Of a stretch of DNA of 64,000 bases, positions 45,145 to 56,589 are shown piece by piece. The DNA lies in assembly GCA_948567375.1 (NCBI GenBank), contig OX419760.1, positions 51,956,001-52,020,000 of the forward strand, given 5' to 3'. Source of the DNA: Lunularia cruciata (taxonomy: Eukaryota; Streptophyta; Marchantiopsida; Lunulariales; Lunulariaceae). The notes beneath the pieces are model-generated. The model made no database searches. It was not told where the DNA came from and worked only from the letters and a program-made list of their open reading frames with translations. Each line of letters starts with the position of its first letter. Within the stretch, counting starts at the first letter, position 1. A program made the translations under genes and the position numbers.

Positions 45145-45261
45145 TGCTAGTGGAATTTAGCCCCAAGTTCACTTTCAGGTTCTAGGTGCATGTCGTAGGA
45201 TAGATTTTCAGTTCGATATCAGTGAAATTTAGCACCAAGTTACGTTGTAAATTTTATCTTT

Positions 45262-45312
45262 GCAAAACTTGGATGGAGTCTTCCTATCCTTCTTCTTATT
45301 GTGTGTGTCGCT
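45262..45312 (+). mobile_element. Possible diverged RLE-element tail
   Basis: 'TTTGCAAAACTTGGATGGAG', 'TCTTCCTATCCTTC' and 'TGTGTGTCGC' follow the order of the tail with several changes. The hairpin 2 stem has mismatches. No target duplication was found. Confidence 0.5.
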
Positions 45313-46680
45313 AGTGATAATCGCCAAAAGTAAATCAAGTCGGTCAATTTCCCAATTTGCTCAATTTCCAGATTTACTCAGATGAAGATGTGATGTCAAG
45401 TCGATTGTGTCAAATTTTTTCCAAGAATGGACGGTGATTATGAAACTTGTTTTTACGATGTTTACTGGGTTGGGTAGAAAGTGCACGGACTGAAGGTGAA
45501 ATGAAAAAATGATCATATTTGACTTACATACACTGGGACTCGATAGTCAACACTCACCGTTCAGCAATCAGGACAGACGCGAGAGTTTGTCTAGCCTGTG
45601 GACTGTACGTCTTTGACACATGTACATACAAGCCGCAAGTACAGTAGTTTCGAGCACTTCTAGTATGTGCTATAGCTCCCGCTAAGGAATGTCACCAACT
45701 TGGAATCGATCGTTTTACCATTCAGTTACATACTCTCGATCTAGCTCTGTATACAGCGAAAATGAATTGCCTTCCGAAATGCAATACTCTAGCATGCCAT
45801 TCTCATAGATGAACTAAGATGCTCCTCGAACTTGTAGACGGATTGTATGAAGTCTTAAAGGAGGCCTAGGAAATAAAGGTCATCGCTCGCTCCTGGGCTC
45901 GATTATCGTGGTAGGACGAGTTCAGGATGGGACTACCATAAACGAATGCAAATTCGAAAGTGGTGTTTCTACAGTTTGTGCTGTCAAATGGAGTGGTCAT
46001 TTGAAGCTCTGCCGGTCCTTTGCAGCATTTTCATATCTTCTGATATCTCAACTCGTATGAAGGTAATAACTAGTTTCAATATCATTAAGATAAGGCCATG
46101 GAATCAAACAAATGTGTCTGCTAGTGCCGAAGTGCTGGCCCAGACAGCAAAATACCAAAAGGTAAGCATTCTCCTTGAGAACTAGAACTCGTCTCATCAC
46201 ACGGTATCTTTTACACTCTCAAACTTGAATGCCTCAACGTGTCCGTAAGCATCTTGTTCCAAGGAGATGCCGTCCTGCCTGTAATTTTAAAGACGTTGAC
46301 GATGTAAACCAGAGATGTCTAAAGTAACAATGTGAACTCAATATCCTATGTCAGTAAGGATATCGTCAAATCTTTTCCATCTCATGACCAGTGTAGATCC
46401 TTTTGAGAGGAGTTTCACAAACCCAACAGTTCCTAGTCCTCACTTTCATGTATGCTTTTGTGGATTTTCTATATGCTGTTCCTTCTTCAAGGCTTGCTCC
46501 AAGCGTTTATTTTCTCCAGAGGTCTGGCTAGTCGTGTGCCTCCAAAAGGGGCCTTTTCTTATACAGCAAAAGCTCAGCAAAAGGTGATAATTGTAAAAGA
46601 CCGTCAACAATCAAGTAATCTGCAAGATGGGGCTCAAGTTCAGGTGTAGCCGCATGGTTGTGGAGAAGGTTCCTACATGT
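45313..46680. other. Unassigned sequence
   Basis: Plus-strand frame 45946-46185 ('KIRPWNQTNVSASAEVLAQT') looks somewhat coding-like but matches nothing I recognise. The rest shows no motif. Confidence 0.3.
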
Positions 46681-46689
46681 TTACAATTC

Positions 46690-46875
46690 AGCAACATGAT
46701 ACTTTTGTTAATGTAGAACATCATTATGTTAGAGAGATTTTGTCTGAAAGAATACATTTTTGAGTGAAGTAAATATTGAGATGAATGTTGTAGATATCTT
46801 AACAAAGCGTGTATCTATGGAGAATTTTTCTACATGTTGACGATTTAGCAACATAATTTTGTGGAACATCGGGAC
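46690..46875 (+). pseudogene. Ty1/copia RNase H tail fragment
   Basis: 'VNVEHHYVREIL' and then, in another frame, 'EMNVVDILTKRVSMENF' match the end of copia RNase H (the 'YHFVRE' and 'ADILTK' blocks). The piece is short and frame-broken, and no LTR is visible. Confidence 0.65.
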
Positions 46876-47189
46876 AATGTATACGAGAGAAACATGAAAG
46901 ATGATTTTTGCTTCAAAGGCAGAAATAATACAAGTTGTAGATTGTTAAACATGTTTCTTAAATTTACATTTATATTTTAGTGTTGTAGCGGCCAACTCGG
47001 TATTACTGCTGCCATTTCTCGTTTTGGCCTAGAGAGACTAAAGATCGTAGAGGAGCTTTTTTGTTGGATTTGAGAACTGATTGACACAATCCAAAGAGTA
47101 AAGAGTGTCTCGAGAGTGTTCTTGCATGGATGTAGCTTCTTGCAGAACATGGACCACTTAAATCTTGATGGGGTGATTCAAGTGCATCA

Positions 47190-47410
47190 ATTTCTTAACA
47201 TGCGGTTCTTTGAACAGTGCCATCCAAATCATTTTGATACAATTAGTGGGAATAAATATGAGCTAACCGTTAGTGAATGCGGTGCGAAAAATGTTGGTTA
47301 GGACCAATGGACTTGCTTATACTCCTAAGAGAAGGTAGAATCGACCTTCGCGGGTGAGCTACAGTGTTGCTAGCATACATTTGTTGCGAAATATACTTGC
47401 ACGGCTTAGC
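47190..47410 (+). pseudogene. Paralogous fragment of metacaspase C-terminus and flank
   Basis: Aligns with 50455-50665 by 'TGCCATCCAAATCATTTTGA', 'CTTGCTTATACT', 'GAGAAGGTAGAAT' and 'GCTAGCATACATTTGTTGCG'. It is more decayed and out of frame. It shows that the metacaspase locus or its 3' end was duplicated nearby. Confidence 0.65.
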
Positions 47411-48990
47411 GCGGGCTACGTGAAATATCAACGAGCACATCCGGAAGGACCCGAAAATAAATAAAAAAGAACCGAATAACCTTAGGAAAAGAACCACATC
47501 CTCATTAATGTAGATGATTGGCAACACGTTCAACATATTTCAGTGATCATGAAGTAAATTGCTGAATGTTTGTGTGTATGAAATGCTAAACGAATCTACT
47601 GGATATACACATGCATATCATCAGTTTACGAGGAGAAAGTGAAAGTTGTTCAGACATTTATAAATGTGTGAGGATATCTTAGTGTCAACATTTACACGTT
47701 AAGATTCTCACATCTTCTCCCGATCCACAAAAGATAGGAGATAGGACTTCTGTGGTGATTTCTGCGGTTAACAATGTGCACCCTATTTAACATTCGTTTA
47801 TAGTTTGAGCTCTAGGAGAAGGTGAGCACAAGGACTTACACAAGATTCCGGCTCTCGGACCCTATGCAGATTGCGTCGCTACGTAGACTCTTATGTACGC
47901 GCATACATAGGAGTCTCCGAGACTGCACATACATAGGTGTTGTAGGGGAGGCTGTTCTCCTATCAAACTCTCAAGAACATCATGATGTCTTTCGGTGGGG
48001 CAAATTTATCCACAATGTTCAGATTGAATTTTGAAACTACAAGAGCAAGGCTTGGTGACTTGCTTGTACTCTTGTTTCGGTTGCAGCTCAAGGTTTAGTT
48101 TATGTTCAAGCTGAACCTGAAACAGCTACTGTTGAGCTGGAGCTGTACCAGCTGTAGCTAGCTGATACTTCTCCAGGATATTTTCCTGAGGACATTAGTT
48201 TCATCTTCTCTTCCCCTCGAACGAAGCTCAGTTTGTGGGATTAGTACCTGATTCACAACAGTGGGTTCATACCTGATTCCCGAGCAGGTTAATAAGTAGC
48301 AGCAACAGTAGCGCGATTTGAAAGAGAAAACTTATGCCAACTGTGAGCGAATTGATCCAAGGCCAAACTTTATAAAATAAACCTGAATGAGTCTGACTGA
48401 GACTAATTTATTGATGAACATGTTTGATCGTCCTTTTCCTTTTGTTGGCGAGTGGAACCAGTATGCGTGAGAGTATTTTTGTACATCGGATATATGGCAA
48501 GAGAATCCGAATGACTTCAACGACGTTAATAGAAAGCTCAAATCTTATGTTTAACCAAACAGAAAAATATCGACATTACTGTTTAAGAATATTAAAATGA
48601 TTGACAATACCTGGATGTGATTTGGCATCCTCATTGAAATGTAACGTATCGTTAAGGAGCCATTCACAGTGTCTGCATGGACCCCTTATCCCGCCAGCCG
48701 ATTCAAAACCTTCCCTGACGACGAGGATATTCCATAAACCCTACTCCTCGAACATGAACATTATAAAGTAGCTCGTAACTGAGTTGTATAAGGTGCTATT
48801 AGATCTCTATGTACAGTACCGCAATATGATCTTGATAGATAAACTCGCATCAAATCGGAATCAACTCAATTGAAGAACACCTAGAGTACGTGACAATTAA
48901 ATAGTATTGTAGGTCTCAGTCTTGGATTGAACTATCCATTCGCCAAACGGACATTAACCGCGTTAACAGGTTACTTGGATGTAGAATTCA
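47411..48990. other. No recognisable gene
   Basis: Host-like composition. The frame at 47822-48034 has no recognisable domain. It includes the distal promoter area of the metacaspase locus. Confidence 0.35.
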
Positions 48991-49012
48991 ATCTTCAAAT
49001 GCCACTTTCCGC

Positions 49013-49019
49013 TATAAAA
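49013..49019 (+). promoter_or_regulatory. TATA box of metacaspase locus
   Basis: TATAAAA in the context CGCTATAAAAGGCC, 152 bp upstream of ATG 49171. A good match to a plant core promoter at a plausible distance for a leader of about 120 bases. Confidence 0.6.
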
Positions 49020-49170
49020 GGCCGGATGTGAGACTTGGAAAGACAGTCTCATCTAGATCAGCATGCTCACTGATACTCCCGCAACTGACTGCTATATCTA
49101 GACAAGAGAGAATTCAAGTAGCTCTTATTGTTCCTTCGGTATTAGCCGATCAACTTCTTCCTCAGTAAAG

Positions 49171-50631
49171 ATGACAAAGAGAGCTTTGTTCGCTTGGTGC
49201 AATTATCCTCGGAAACCCAGTGAGCTATATGGATGCGTCAACGACGTCACAAAAATGATGAATCTTTTTCTTGAGATGTACGGGTTTGAATAAGATAACA
49301 TATGCTTCGTGGTCGATACTGGTGGAATTCTAACCAGCCTACAGGAAAAAACATGTCTCCATCTGACTGAATTGGTTAACAAGTCCTAGGATGGCGATGT
49401 GCTGTTTCTCCACTTCAGTGGCCATGGTCAAGTTGAAGGAACGAACTGGTGACAAGTAGGATGATGGGTACGACGAGTACATCTTACCAACCGACGAAAA
49501 TATCTTGACTGGTATGACCACACATCGCGGCATATGCTTGCACTGAACGCATGCTAAGTATTTGCTCACCTTGGAATCAGTTTCAAGTTCTTTCCATCGG
49601 TTTCCTATGTATTCAATTCTGAAGGTCATAAATTAGTACTAGTTCCAACGCTCCGAAACAAAATGTTTATAAATAGTTCATAGATTTGTGTTTCAGCGTG
49701 CGCTCATAGCAGGATTCCGCTGAAGTTGCTCTTTCTGATCTTTGACGTTGCATCCGTGTCTACGTCTGATGTCTATCAGAAAGCACAATTGTGAATTATA
49801 CATGTGTTTTCTTTTGTTGTCTATCGCGTCTGCACGCTCAGATGAACTTCAGGGAAATTTTGGCACATCTCAAGCCGGGTGTCTCGTTCACTTTCGTCTC
49901 CGACTCCTGTCACAGCGGTGGACTGCTAGATTCGCAAGAACTGCAGATCGGAGTCGGTGGAGATGGAGAAGGAGATGAGACCGAGCCGACTGAAGAGGAG
50001 CTTGCCTGCCGTGACTTACCCAAAGCAGGAAAGACAGTGTCCTCTGAGACTCTTGCATTGATCCTATCCCAGAAAGCCGCTCATTATGTCTCCCTTGGAA
50101 CAATCAGATCCACAATCTACGAGCTATTTAGGGAGGATGCTAGCCCAACGGTGAAGGTGTATGTGATGAACATGGTCAATCGTCTTCAGGAGTGTAGTTC
50201 AGAAGAGGAGTGGGCTGAGAGGTATGAAGAAGTGGGAATCTGTGCGCTGACTGCGTTCAAGCAAACATGGAATAATGAGGAGATCGATATGACGAAAATT
50301 TTGGCCCAGCCCTTCACGTTAGTGGCCCCTTCAATATGTCAGGATACGCGAAACGAAAATCTGAAGAAGAAACCCTCCCAGACTCAGCGGCAATCCTCAT
50401 CAGTGGGTGCGAATCCGAGCAGCTCTCACACGATATTCCAGGGCTTATGGTGCTTTGAGGAATGCCATTCGGACCATCTTGCTACAATGGGAGGGCAGAA
50501 TTACCAACAAACAGCTGGTGAATGAGGTGCGAAAGACGATGGTTAGATCTGGACTGGATCAAAGACCTTGCTTATACTGCTCCGAAGAGAAGGTAGAATT
50601 GAACTTCATATGTGAACTATATTCTCGCTAG
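49171..50631 (+). pseudogene. Type II metacaspase pseudogene (peptidase family C14-like)
   Basis: Starts 'MTKRALFAWCNYPRKPSELYGCVND', the usual metacaspase N-terminus. The catalytic His lies in 'HFSGHGQ' (codon 49423-49425) and the catalytic Cys in 'SDSCHSGG' (49908-49910). The p10-side end reads 'ILISGCESEQ', 'YGALRNAIRTIL', 'CLYCSEEKVELNFIC'. A 330-bp intron (49512-49841, GT...AG) separates the His and Cys exons. Breaks: stop TAA 49291, stop within 'NKS*DGDV', frameshift plus TAG near 49450, and frame changes near 50330 and 50440. Plant metacaspases cleave after Arg/Lys; this copy cannot be translated whole. The family call rests on several independent motifs. The dyad is intact, so decay looks recent, or the gene model has small unrecognised introns. 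Confidence 0.82.
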
Positions 50632-50847
50632 CATACATTTGTTGCGAGATAAACTTGCACAACTTCGTACGGAAGTGAAGCATTCGACGAGGACATCGCA
50701 AGGATTTGTCTCTTTTCTTCAGTCGGGACACAGTACCTGTTCCACATATTGGTTTTGTTTTCTGCAATGTAGATTGATAGAACGACTGGTGCTTTGCTAG
50801 AAGTAGTTCTATCGGTGGACGGACACAGTCCTAGACAATGCGAGAGA

Positions 50848-50966
50848 AGAAGGCGACCGCGTAGAAAAAACGAAGGACGGGAAGACCCCATCAAGCCATA
50901 CAAGAGAGAAACAAAAGCCGTACAAAAGGTACAATGGGGCTAAGCCCCAATAGAGTCTAGAGAGAT
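50848..50966 (-). mobile_element. RLE-element 3'-tail copy downstream of the metacaspase
   Basis: Minus strand reads GACTCTATTGGGGCTTAGCCCC-type sequence (hairpin 1 intact), then CGGCTT...GATGGGGTCTTCCCGTCC (one change in hairpin 2) and CTACGCGGTCGCC. A small internal duplication of GTAC(C/G)-TTTT adds length. Flanks give an imperfect target duplication (CTCTGCATTATCT against CTCTCGCATTGTCT, minus strand). It begins at nearly the same 5' point as the 58.3-kb copy. Confidence 0.88.
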
Positions 50967-50999
50967 AATGCAGAGAGTTTACCTCCTACTCGCTCACAA

Positions 51000-52079
51000 T
51001 CTTGACTGACAAGATTCAAGATTGTGTAATGTCGCATGCCTTTGACCTCACTTGCAAACTTTGATCCAATCGGTGAACTCCAAGATACCAGCAAATTTTG
51101 GAAATGTGAAATTCATGTACATGGTTGATCTTCGTGGTTGCTTTTGTTGCTCTCGGTTTACTTGGAAGATGCCCGATACTGAAAATATTCATTCACAGCA
51201 ATTGAAAAGAAGGGTTGAGATAGCGTTACGAAATGGATTCCGTAGTCGACCGCGCAAGACGATGGCAGGATTACCGCTCTATTTTTTGAAGTTCAAGCAG
51301 AGTGCTGATACGTTTCCTGACACTTCCGCTTCTCCTAAGCTTTCAGGTGCTCCAGACAAGGTGTATGTATATCCACGCGCTCTATCCACATTACTACAGC
51401 TGATCTCAGATAGCATCTAGCTGTTCGTCCACGTGGACGTCATTGAGTGTTTAACAGAGATCTTTGTGAGGTAGGTTCCCAGCACAACCCCAATAGCGCA
51501 AGGAGCACCGATTCATAAAGCAATAAAAAGAACTCCAAAAGAAACAGAGACACTTATCCATCCATTATATAATATTTTGTATATTCTTGGTTACACCAAC
51601 CATAATTATCAAGGTGGGTTAGGACTTGGTAAATTTTTATATATTCTTGGTCTACAATCTTAAAGTAGGGTCTACAATCTTGCGAGGAGGAAAGAATAAC
51701 CAATTCCTGCAGTTATTACGATTCACAATTCCTTCAATTTCTTGCCACCAAAATCCTCCTCTAGTAGTTATTCAGATTGGGAAGATTTTCTCTCAAGGGG
51801 AGGCGTTTCCTCCCTGTATAACGTGATCTAGCCCTAAAATGAATTTCTTATCTACCTTTAAATGATATACTACTTGCAGCAGCCATTTCCTTTGCAGTAC
51901 ACGCCCTTAGTTAATTTCTTCCAACTAATTTACATTCCCGTAGATCTTCTCGTCCTCCTCCCGCAAATGACTTGTGCCAACAATGTTTTGTTTTTGTATC
52001 TATTACTTGCCCGCAACTAGTAGTCCCACAACTTGTAATTCCATAGAAAAAAATTTTCACCCCACGACAATAGACTTCT
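51000..52079. other. Mostly unassigned; includes a conserved coding-like module
   Basis: Frame 51052-51420 contains at 51235-51365 the module 'RPRKTMAGLP...FKQSADTFPD...ASPKLSGAPD', also seen at 18895-19030. The rest has no recognisable features. Function unknown. Confidence 0.35.
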
Positions 52080-52985
52080 CAATCCCAAATCAATTTACTC
52101 CTCTAACCTCTTGGAACTCAATTCACTCACCCCCACCTCTCTAGATTTCCCTAAAAACATGAATGGACGTTCAAACTCCTATAGTTGTCTCTCTTGGAAC
52201 TCAATTCACTCACCCCACCTCTCTAGATTTCCCTAGAAACATGAATGGACGCTCAAACTCCTATAGTTGTCTCTCTCAAACTTTGAAAGAACTGATTTTG
52301 CAGACTTCCTCCTTTTTTTACTCTCAATGAAATAAATGCTAATTTGAGAAGTACAAACTCTCCAATCCCACTCAACTTACTCTTCTAAGGTCCCAAAACT
52401 CCGTTCACTCAACCCACCTCTTTGGATTCCCTTGAAAACGTGAATGACATTCCTGAACCCTTGCAATTGTCTCTCATAGACTTCAAAGGAAAGAACTAAT
52501 TTTGCAACCTCCTTTCTTCCTCTCAATGAAATTCCTGCTACTTTGAGCATAAACACTGTACAATCCCACTCAACTTACTCCTCTAAGCTCCAAGAATTCA
52601 ATTAACTCAACCCATCTCTTTGGATTTCCCTTGAAAATGTCGATGGCACTCTCAAACTCCTACAATTGTAACTCATAGACTTTGACGGAAAAAACTGATT
52701 TTGCAGACTTCCTTTCTTCCTCCTGATGAAATTACTGTTCCTGCAAGAAGTATAGACTCTCCAATCCCACTCAACTTACCCCTCTAACCTCCCGGAAATC
52801 AATTCACTCAACCCACCTCTTTGGATTTCCCTTGAAAATATGGATTGCATTCCCAAAACTCCTATGAATGTCTCTTGTAGACTTTGAAGGAAAGAATTGA
52901 TTTTTTAGACTTCCTTTCTTCCTCTTGATAAAATTACTACTGCTTTTAGAACTACAAACTCTCCCATCCAATCAGTCTGCTTTCT
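52080..52985. repeat. Tandem array of about 200-bp units with a nested 87-bp duplication
   Basis: CAATCCCA(A/C)(A/T) words begin units at 52080, 52363, 52561, 52762 and about 52962 (spacing near 200, the first 283). The extra length in unit 1 is a local duplication of 'TTGGAACTCAATTCACTCA' through 'CTATAGTTGTCTCTC'. Units are pyrimidine-rich like the arrays at 8-10 kb. Confidence 0.88.
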
Positions 52986-53640
52986 CGGTAGTGATGGAGT
53001 TCTATCAATTAAGTGTTTGAATGGCTCAACGTCAATCGGGGGTACAAAGTACCCTCAGGAGTGTGGTTTTGGTTTACAGCTAAATCCAACTCCTGCTTAA
53101 CGCTAGAGGTTACTTTCCTTCAGATTACAGTCTATTGGTTAGGAAGATGGCATTCTTGTACTTCTATCACGAATGGTAACAAATTGTTATTGTCTTTCTT
53201 AACTCAAAAGTGCAAAAGACATTTTGTATTTTCTACCCTTTCAGCAGCTATTTTGGTGGTCTTGAAAATTGAAGATGTCATAGAAGGTATTCAAGGCGAA
53301 AGGTAATGTTTTAGGCCAAAGGTGCAACTCCGAGGGATACACTGGGCAAAGCAAGTCGCGTATACGACGATGCCCGTAATGTGAAAGACTCTGAGGGAAG
53401 GACTGTAGATGGTAATGTGCCATCACGGAAAGGCGCGGAAAAAACTTTTTTTTGTCAAACAGCTTGCAGGCACGTAGTGCGAAGACAAAAGGAGAGGTTC
53501 GACCAACAGGACAGGGCAGAAAAAGGAAGACTGAGAAAAGCAGAAATATTTTTTTTTGGGAGTGTAGCAGAATCAGCATTTAACATTTAACATTCTACAT
53601 TTAACATGTTTCTTTTTATTTTTCGTTTGGCCAATCTACC
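52986..53640. other. Unassigned sequence
   Basis: Frames on both strands are short. A purine-rich block (53380-53560) reads as a Lys/Glu/Arg-rich peptide but has no homologue in the window. Confidence 0.3.
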
Positions 53641-54560
53641 TTTGTACTAAAACCTACTACAATGAACTATCTTTGCCTGTGCAAAGCTTTATCAACGAGT
53701 CAACCCTTTCTTGATATTAAGCAAACACATCTAGCAGCATCTTTGTGGAATTCTCAAATTTCTTTTACAGATGTTTGTGAATTTTGTCAGAGCATGTGCC
53801 TAAGACCTGGAATCCTTAGACTTTGGGTTCTCTTGGGAGGACTCCAGTACCTCCTCTGCAATTCCTACTTGTTGGTCCTGTGCAATCTCAATCCTTGCCA
53901 AGATTGTGGTCTTCTCCAGGTTGAGCTACGTCTGAATACCTACAACTCTACCAAGATTTCCTCCCAAGTGGCAGATTGATCTTGCTTGTGTTCTTCTTCC
54001 TTCTCTTTAATATTATTGGTAAGCTCTTCACTTTTATTTCTACCACTTGTAGCTCCTCTTGATGTTGCACTTCCGCTGTAATGATGACTCTTCTTTCAAC
54101 ACATGAATCTCTTTGGCCAGAGTTTTTACCTGCTCCACAGTTAAGTTTGGCGGCGGGATTCTCTTTCTCTGTAAATTCTCTCCTCCTACACCTCCTCTCC
54201 AGGGCTGCTCCTTCATTCTTGAGCTCCCCTACCTCCTATGCCAATCTGTTATTGCATTTCCACATCTCCAAGTGTTGGGCACTAACTTCTGCCAATTTGT
54301 CCCATGCCTTCATCCTTTCCTACACAACCCCTTGTGCCAATTGATGGAGGTGGCTTTGGAGGGTAACGTGATTGATAACCTTCCCATGACATTCCTTATA
54401 TCAAAAGGAGATACTCCACTAATTCCAATGCCAGACCTACTATGTGCACAACTAATTTGGAGAGTGGCAGTATGATGACTAGCAAAGCATCTTTAATGCT
54501 TGAGCTAGCCTCCTTCACCATTTTAAATGAAGCCAAAGCTTCACTCTCCTCTTTCTTGAT
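53641..54560 (-). pseudogene. Coiled-coil frame, probably retroelement-derived
   Basis: Minus strand reads 'ERMKAWDKLAEVSAQHLEMW', 'EVGELKNEGAALERRCRRRE' and similar heptad-rich sequence with stops. Composition and neighbourhood resemble the coiled-coil ORF at 10.6-12.3 kb, but no block aligns cleanly. Membership in that family is only probable. Confidence 0.4.
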
Positions 54561-54904
54561 CTCAACACAGAGTGCGGGGTCTTCTTGCTAGAGTTCTCCT
54601 TTTGTCATTAAGAGTACTTTGATCTTGGACAATCCTTTGTCTTGAAGACCTCCTTTTGCTTGAAGTCCTTCTATTGGCTAAAGTTCAACTTCAACCTGAA
54701 GTTCTCCCTTGGCTTGGCAAGAGTCCACATTTTCTGCCACTTCTTTAGCTTTGAGCGCTTATTCCTCCTTGAGTACACCTTCCCCTTTGTAGCTCTATTT
54801 CTCCTATGGGTGGAAACAAGAGTGATCTTTCTTACTCTCATTCTTTCGACTCAGAACGACTCTCACTATAATAAAGGAGGTGTACACATACACATGACAA
54901 GTAT

Positions 54905-55090
54905 TTTCTGAATTAGAAACGCATTATTGAGACTTCCACCAACTTGGTTTTTAGTACAACAAAGACTCTTGTTCCTTTGCCCGGATGTAGTCTTTCGCCT
55001 TCTTCAATAATCGTGTGACGGGTATCACTTGTACTGCATAGTTGAGCACAAACTACCTCCGGTGGTAGCCAACATGGCTTAAGAAGCAAG
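54905..55090 (-). pseudogene. Ty3 RT/RNase H junction fragment
   Basis: Minus strand reads 'LSHVGYHRR*FVLNYAVQVI' and 'PVTRLLKKAKDYIRAKEQE'. This matches the conserved 'FLGHVGYYRRFI...PLT.LLKK' block of Ty3 RT. Isolated piece. Confidence 0.7.
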
Positions 55091-55145
55091 GACACTTATC
55101 ACCTTATTATCTCGTTGGCAACAAGGATCGTACATCCACGTCCGT

Positions 55146-55445
55146 CACCGCATTGAAAAGCACAAGCTTAAGCTACACTAGTAAATACACTCATACAAGT
55201 GTACATGCACATGCACATGACTGTGCGAATCCGGAAACTGCAATATTGTACTCCCTTGGTTTCGTTGACTTCAAGACCATTGCCCTCTATCCCCGAAAGA
55301 GCATCATGCAGCTCCTCGTTCAATCTTCTATTCCAACTCGCAAGCAAGCGAGGCCATGTTCAAGACTCTTCCCAAGAGTACTATACCTAGTCAGGTTGCA
55401 TTGCCTCTGACCTCAGTTCGTCGCTTCTTCTTCTTGCACAATGTA
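55146..55445 (-). repeat. Third, more diverged copy of the 19.35/61.25-kb module
   Basis: Aligns with 19345-19640 and 61248-61550, sharing 'GGAAACTGCA', 'CCCCGAAAGAGC' and 'CAACTCGC(A)AGCAAGCGA'. The minus-strand frame 'LEVN.T.GV..CSFR.RT' is partly kept. Confidence 0.75.
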
Positions 55446-55559
55446 CGACAATCACTCTAATAGTTTAATCCTTTTGATTTCGCTTAACGAAGGCTAGTCT
55501 GCGGTGCCCGACTGATCACCATGAACATGAATCACATGCCGCAAACTTCTATTTGATTA

Positions 55560-55890
55560 ATCAGATGCGTTCAAAGAACGGGTAATCCACTGACGACAGA
55601 ACCGACGCAAATCAAGGTACCTAATTAGGGGTATAAAAATCTAAGCAGCTCGGAAATGTTCCAAAACACATGCAATTGTTCACAACGTAGGGTTGATAGT
55701 GTCATGTATTCCATGAACGGTCAATATTGCATTCAATACGAAGATCTTTATAAAACAATTAACAACAGAGGCATTCTAGGACAATACAAAGCTTTGGCGC
55801 ACTCGAGGAAGTTAGTGTTAGCTCCTCGAAAAGGGAAAGAGCGGACTAGGACAGAACCGGATAGTGTGCCCTTCAGGACGGTTGTGGTAA
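55560..55890. repeat. Duplicated segment (partner 63010-63285)
   Basis: Shares 'CAGCTCGGAA(A/T)TGTTCCAAAACAC', 'AATATTGCATTC', 'TTAGCTCCTCG(A/T)AAAGGGAAAGAGCGGA' and 'AACCGGATAGTGTG'-like words with 63010-63285, same orientation. Content unknown. The order of this segment relative to the other modules hints at a duplicated gene neighbourhood. Confidence 0.8.
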
Positions 55891-56263
55891 GCATCACAGT
55901 GCAATTAACCTCCATAACAGTTTAAATTCTTCATCGTAGTATTTGCACATGGCAGTCCTACTATTGTGAAGGTTCCCCACCTATCTCTGGAATGAAGCTG
56001 CATTTGGATTTCAGGACAACTCAGTATCTTATTTTTCAGCTTCAGTACGAGCCGAGAGTCCAACTATACGCTAGACCTAGGTGGCCGGGGCTAAAGCCAA
56101 GGTAGTGTCTGTGTCAAATAGTCTTACAAAGCATCAAGATATAAACAACGTAATGGGAGTACTACAATAATTCACCTTATGTAGTAAGATATCCAACCTA
56201 GCTTGAGTCTAGATCTTATCTTGACACGCGAATTCCTAAAGACCTGTATTTCTCCTATTTGAC

Positions 56264-56569
56264 TCATTCTCCACTAGGTTCTTTCGAACTAAAAGCAGTT
56301 TCGGACATGGGGGTACCTTCCTTGCGCTCACTTCGGCCTTTCAGTTCCTGAAGGGTGTGTATGTTGCTGCCGTCACCGAATCGACGATTTCTTAGCCCTG
56401 CAGCTTTCTTCATGTCGTTGGCCTCGGTGTTTCTCTCTGTGGGAGTGTTTCGCGTTTCGGCCCTACTGGAACTCGTGGGTTTCTTCTGCATCTCATTGGG
56501 AGCCGCGTTCGGTTTCCTCTTTTTGAAAGCCACTGATTCTTCCCGAATTCTCTGACCGAGAATTCTCAT
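56264..56569 (-). other. Lys/Arg/Glu-rich open frame, unassigned
   Basis: A 101-codon frame with 'EESVAFKKRKPNAAPNEMQK' and 'NDMKKAAGLRNRRFGDGSN'. Highly charged and probably disordered; KKRK could act as a nuclear signal. It ends next to the copia gag remnant. No family recognised. Confidence 0.3.
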
Positions 56570-56589
56570 CGAATGGAGTATAATCCCTC

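Noticed and set aside
45946-46185. Possible host exon (79 codons)
   Set aside because: No recognisable motif or second copy in the window. Too short to support a call.
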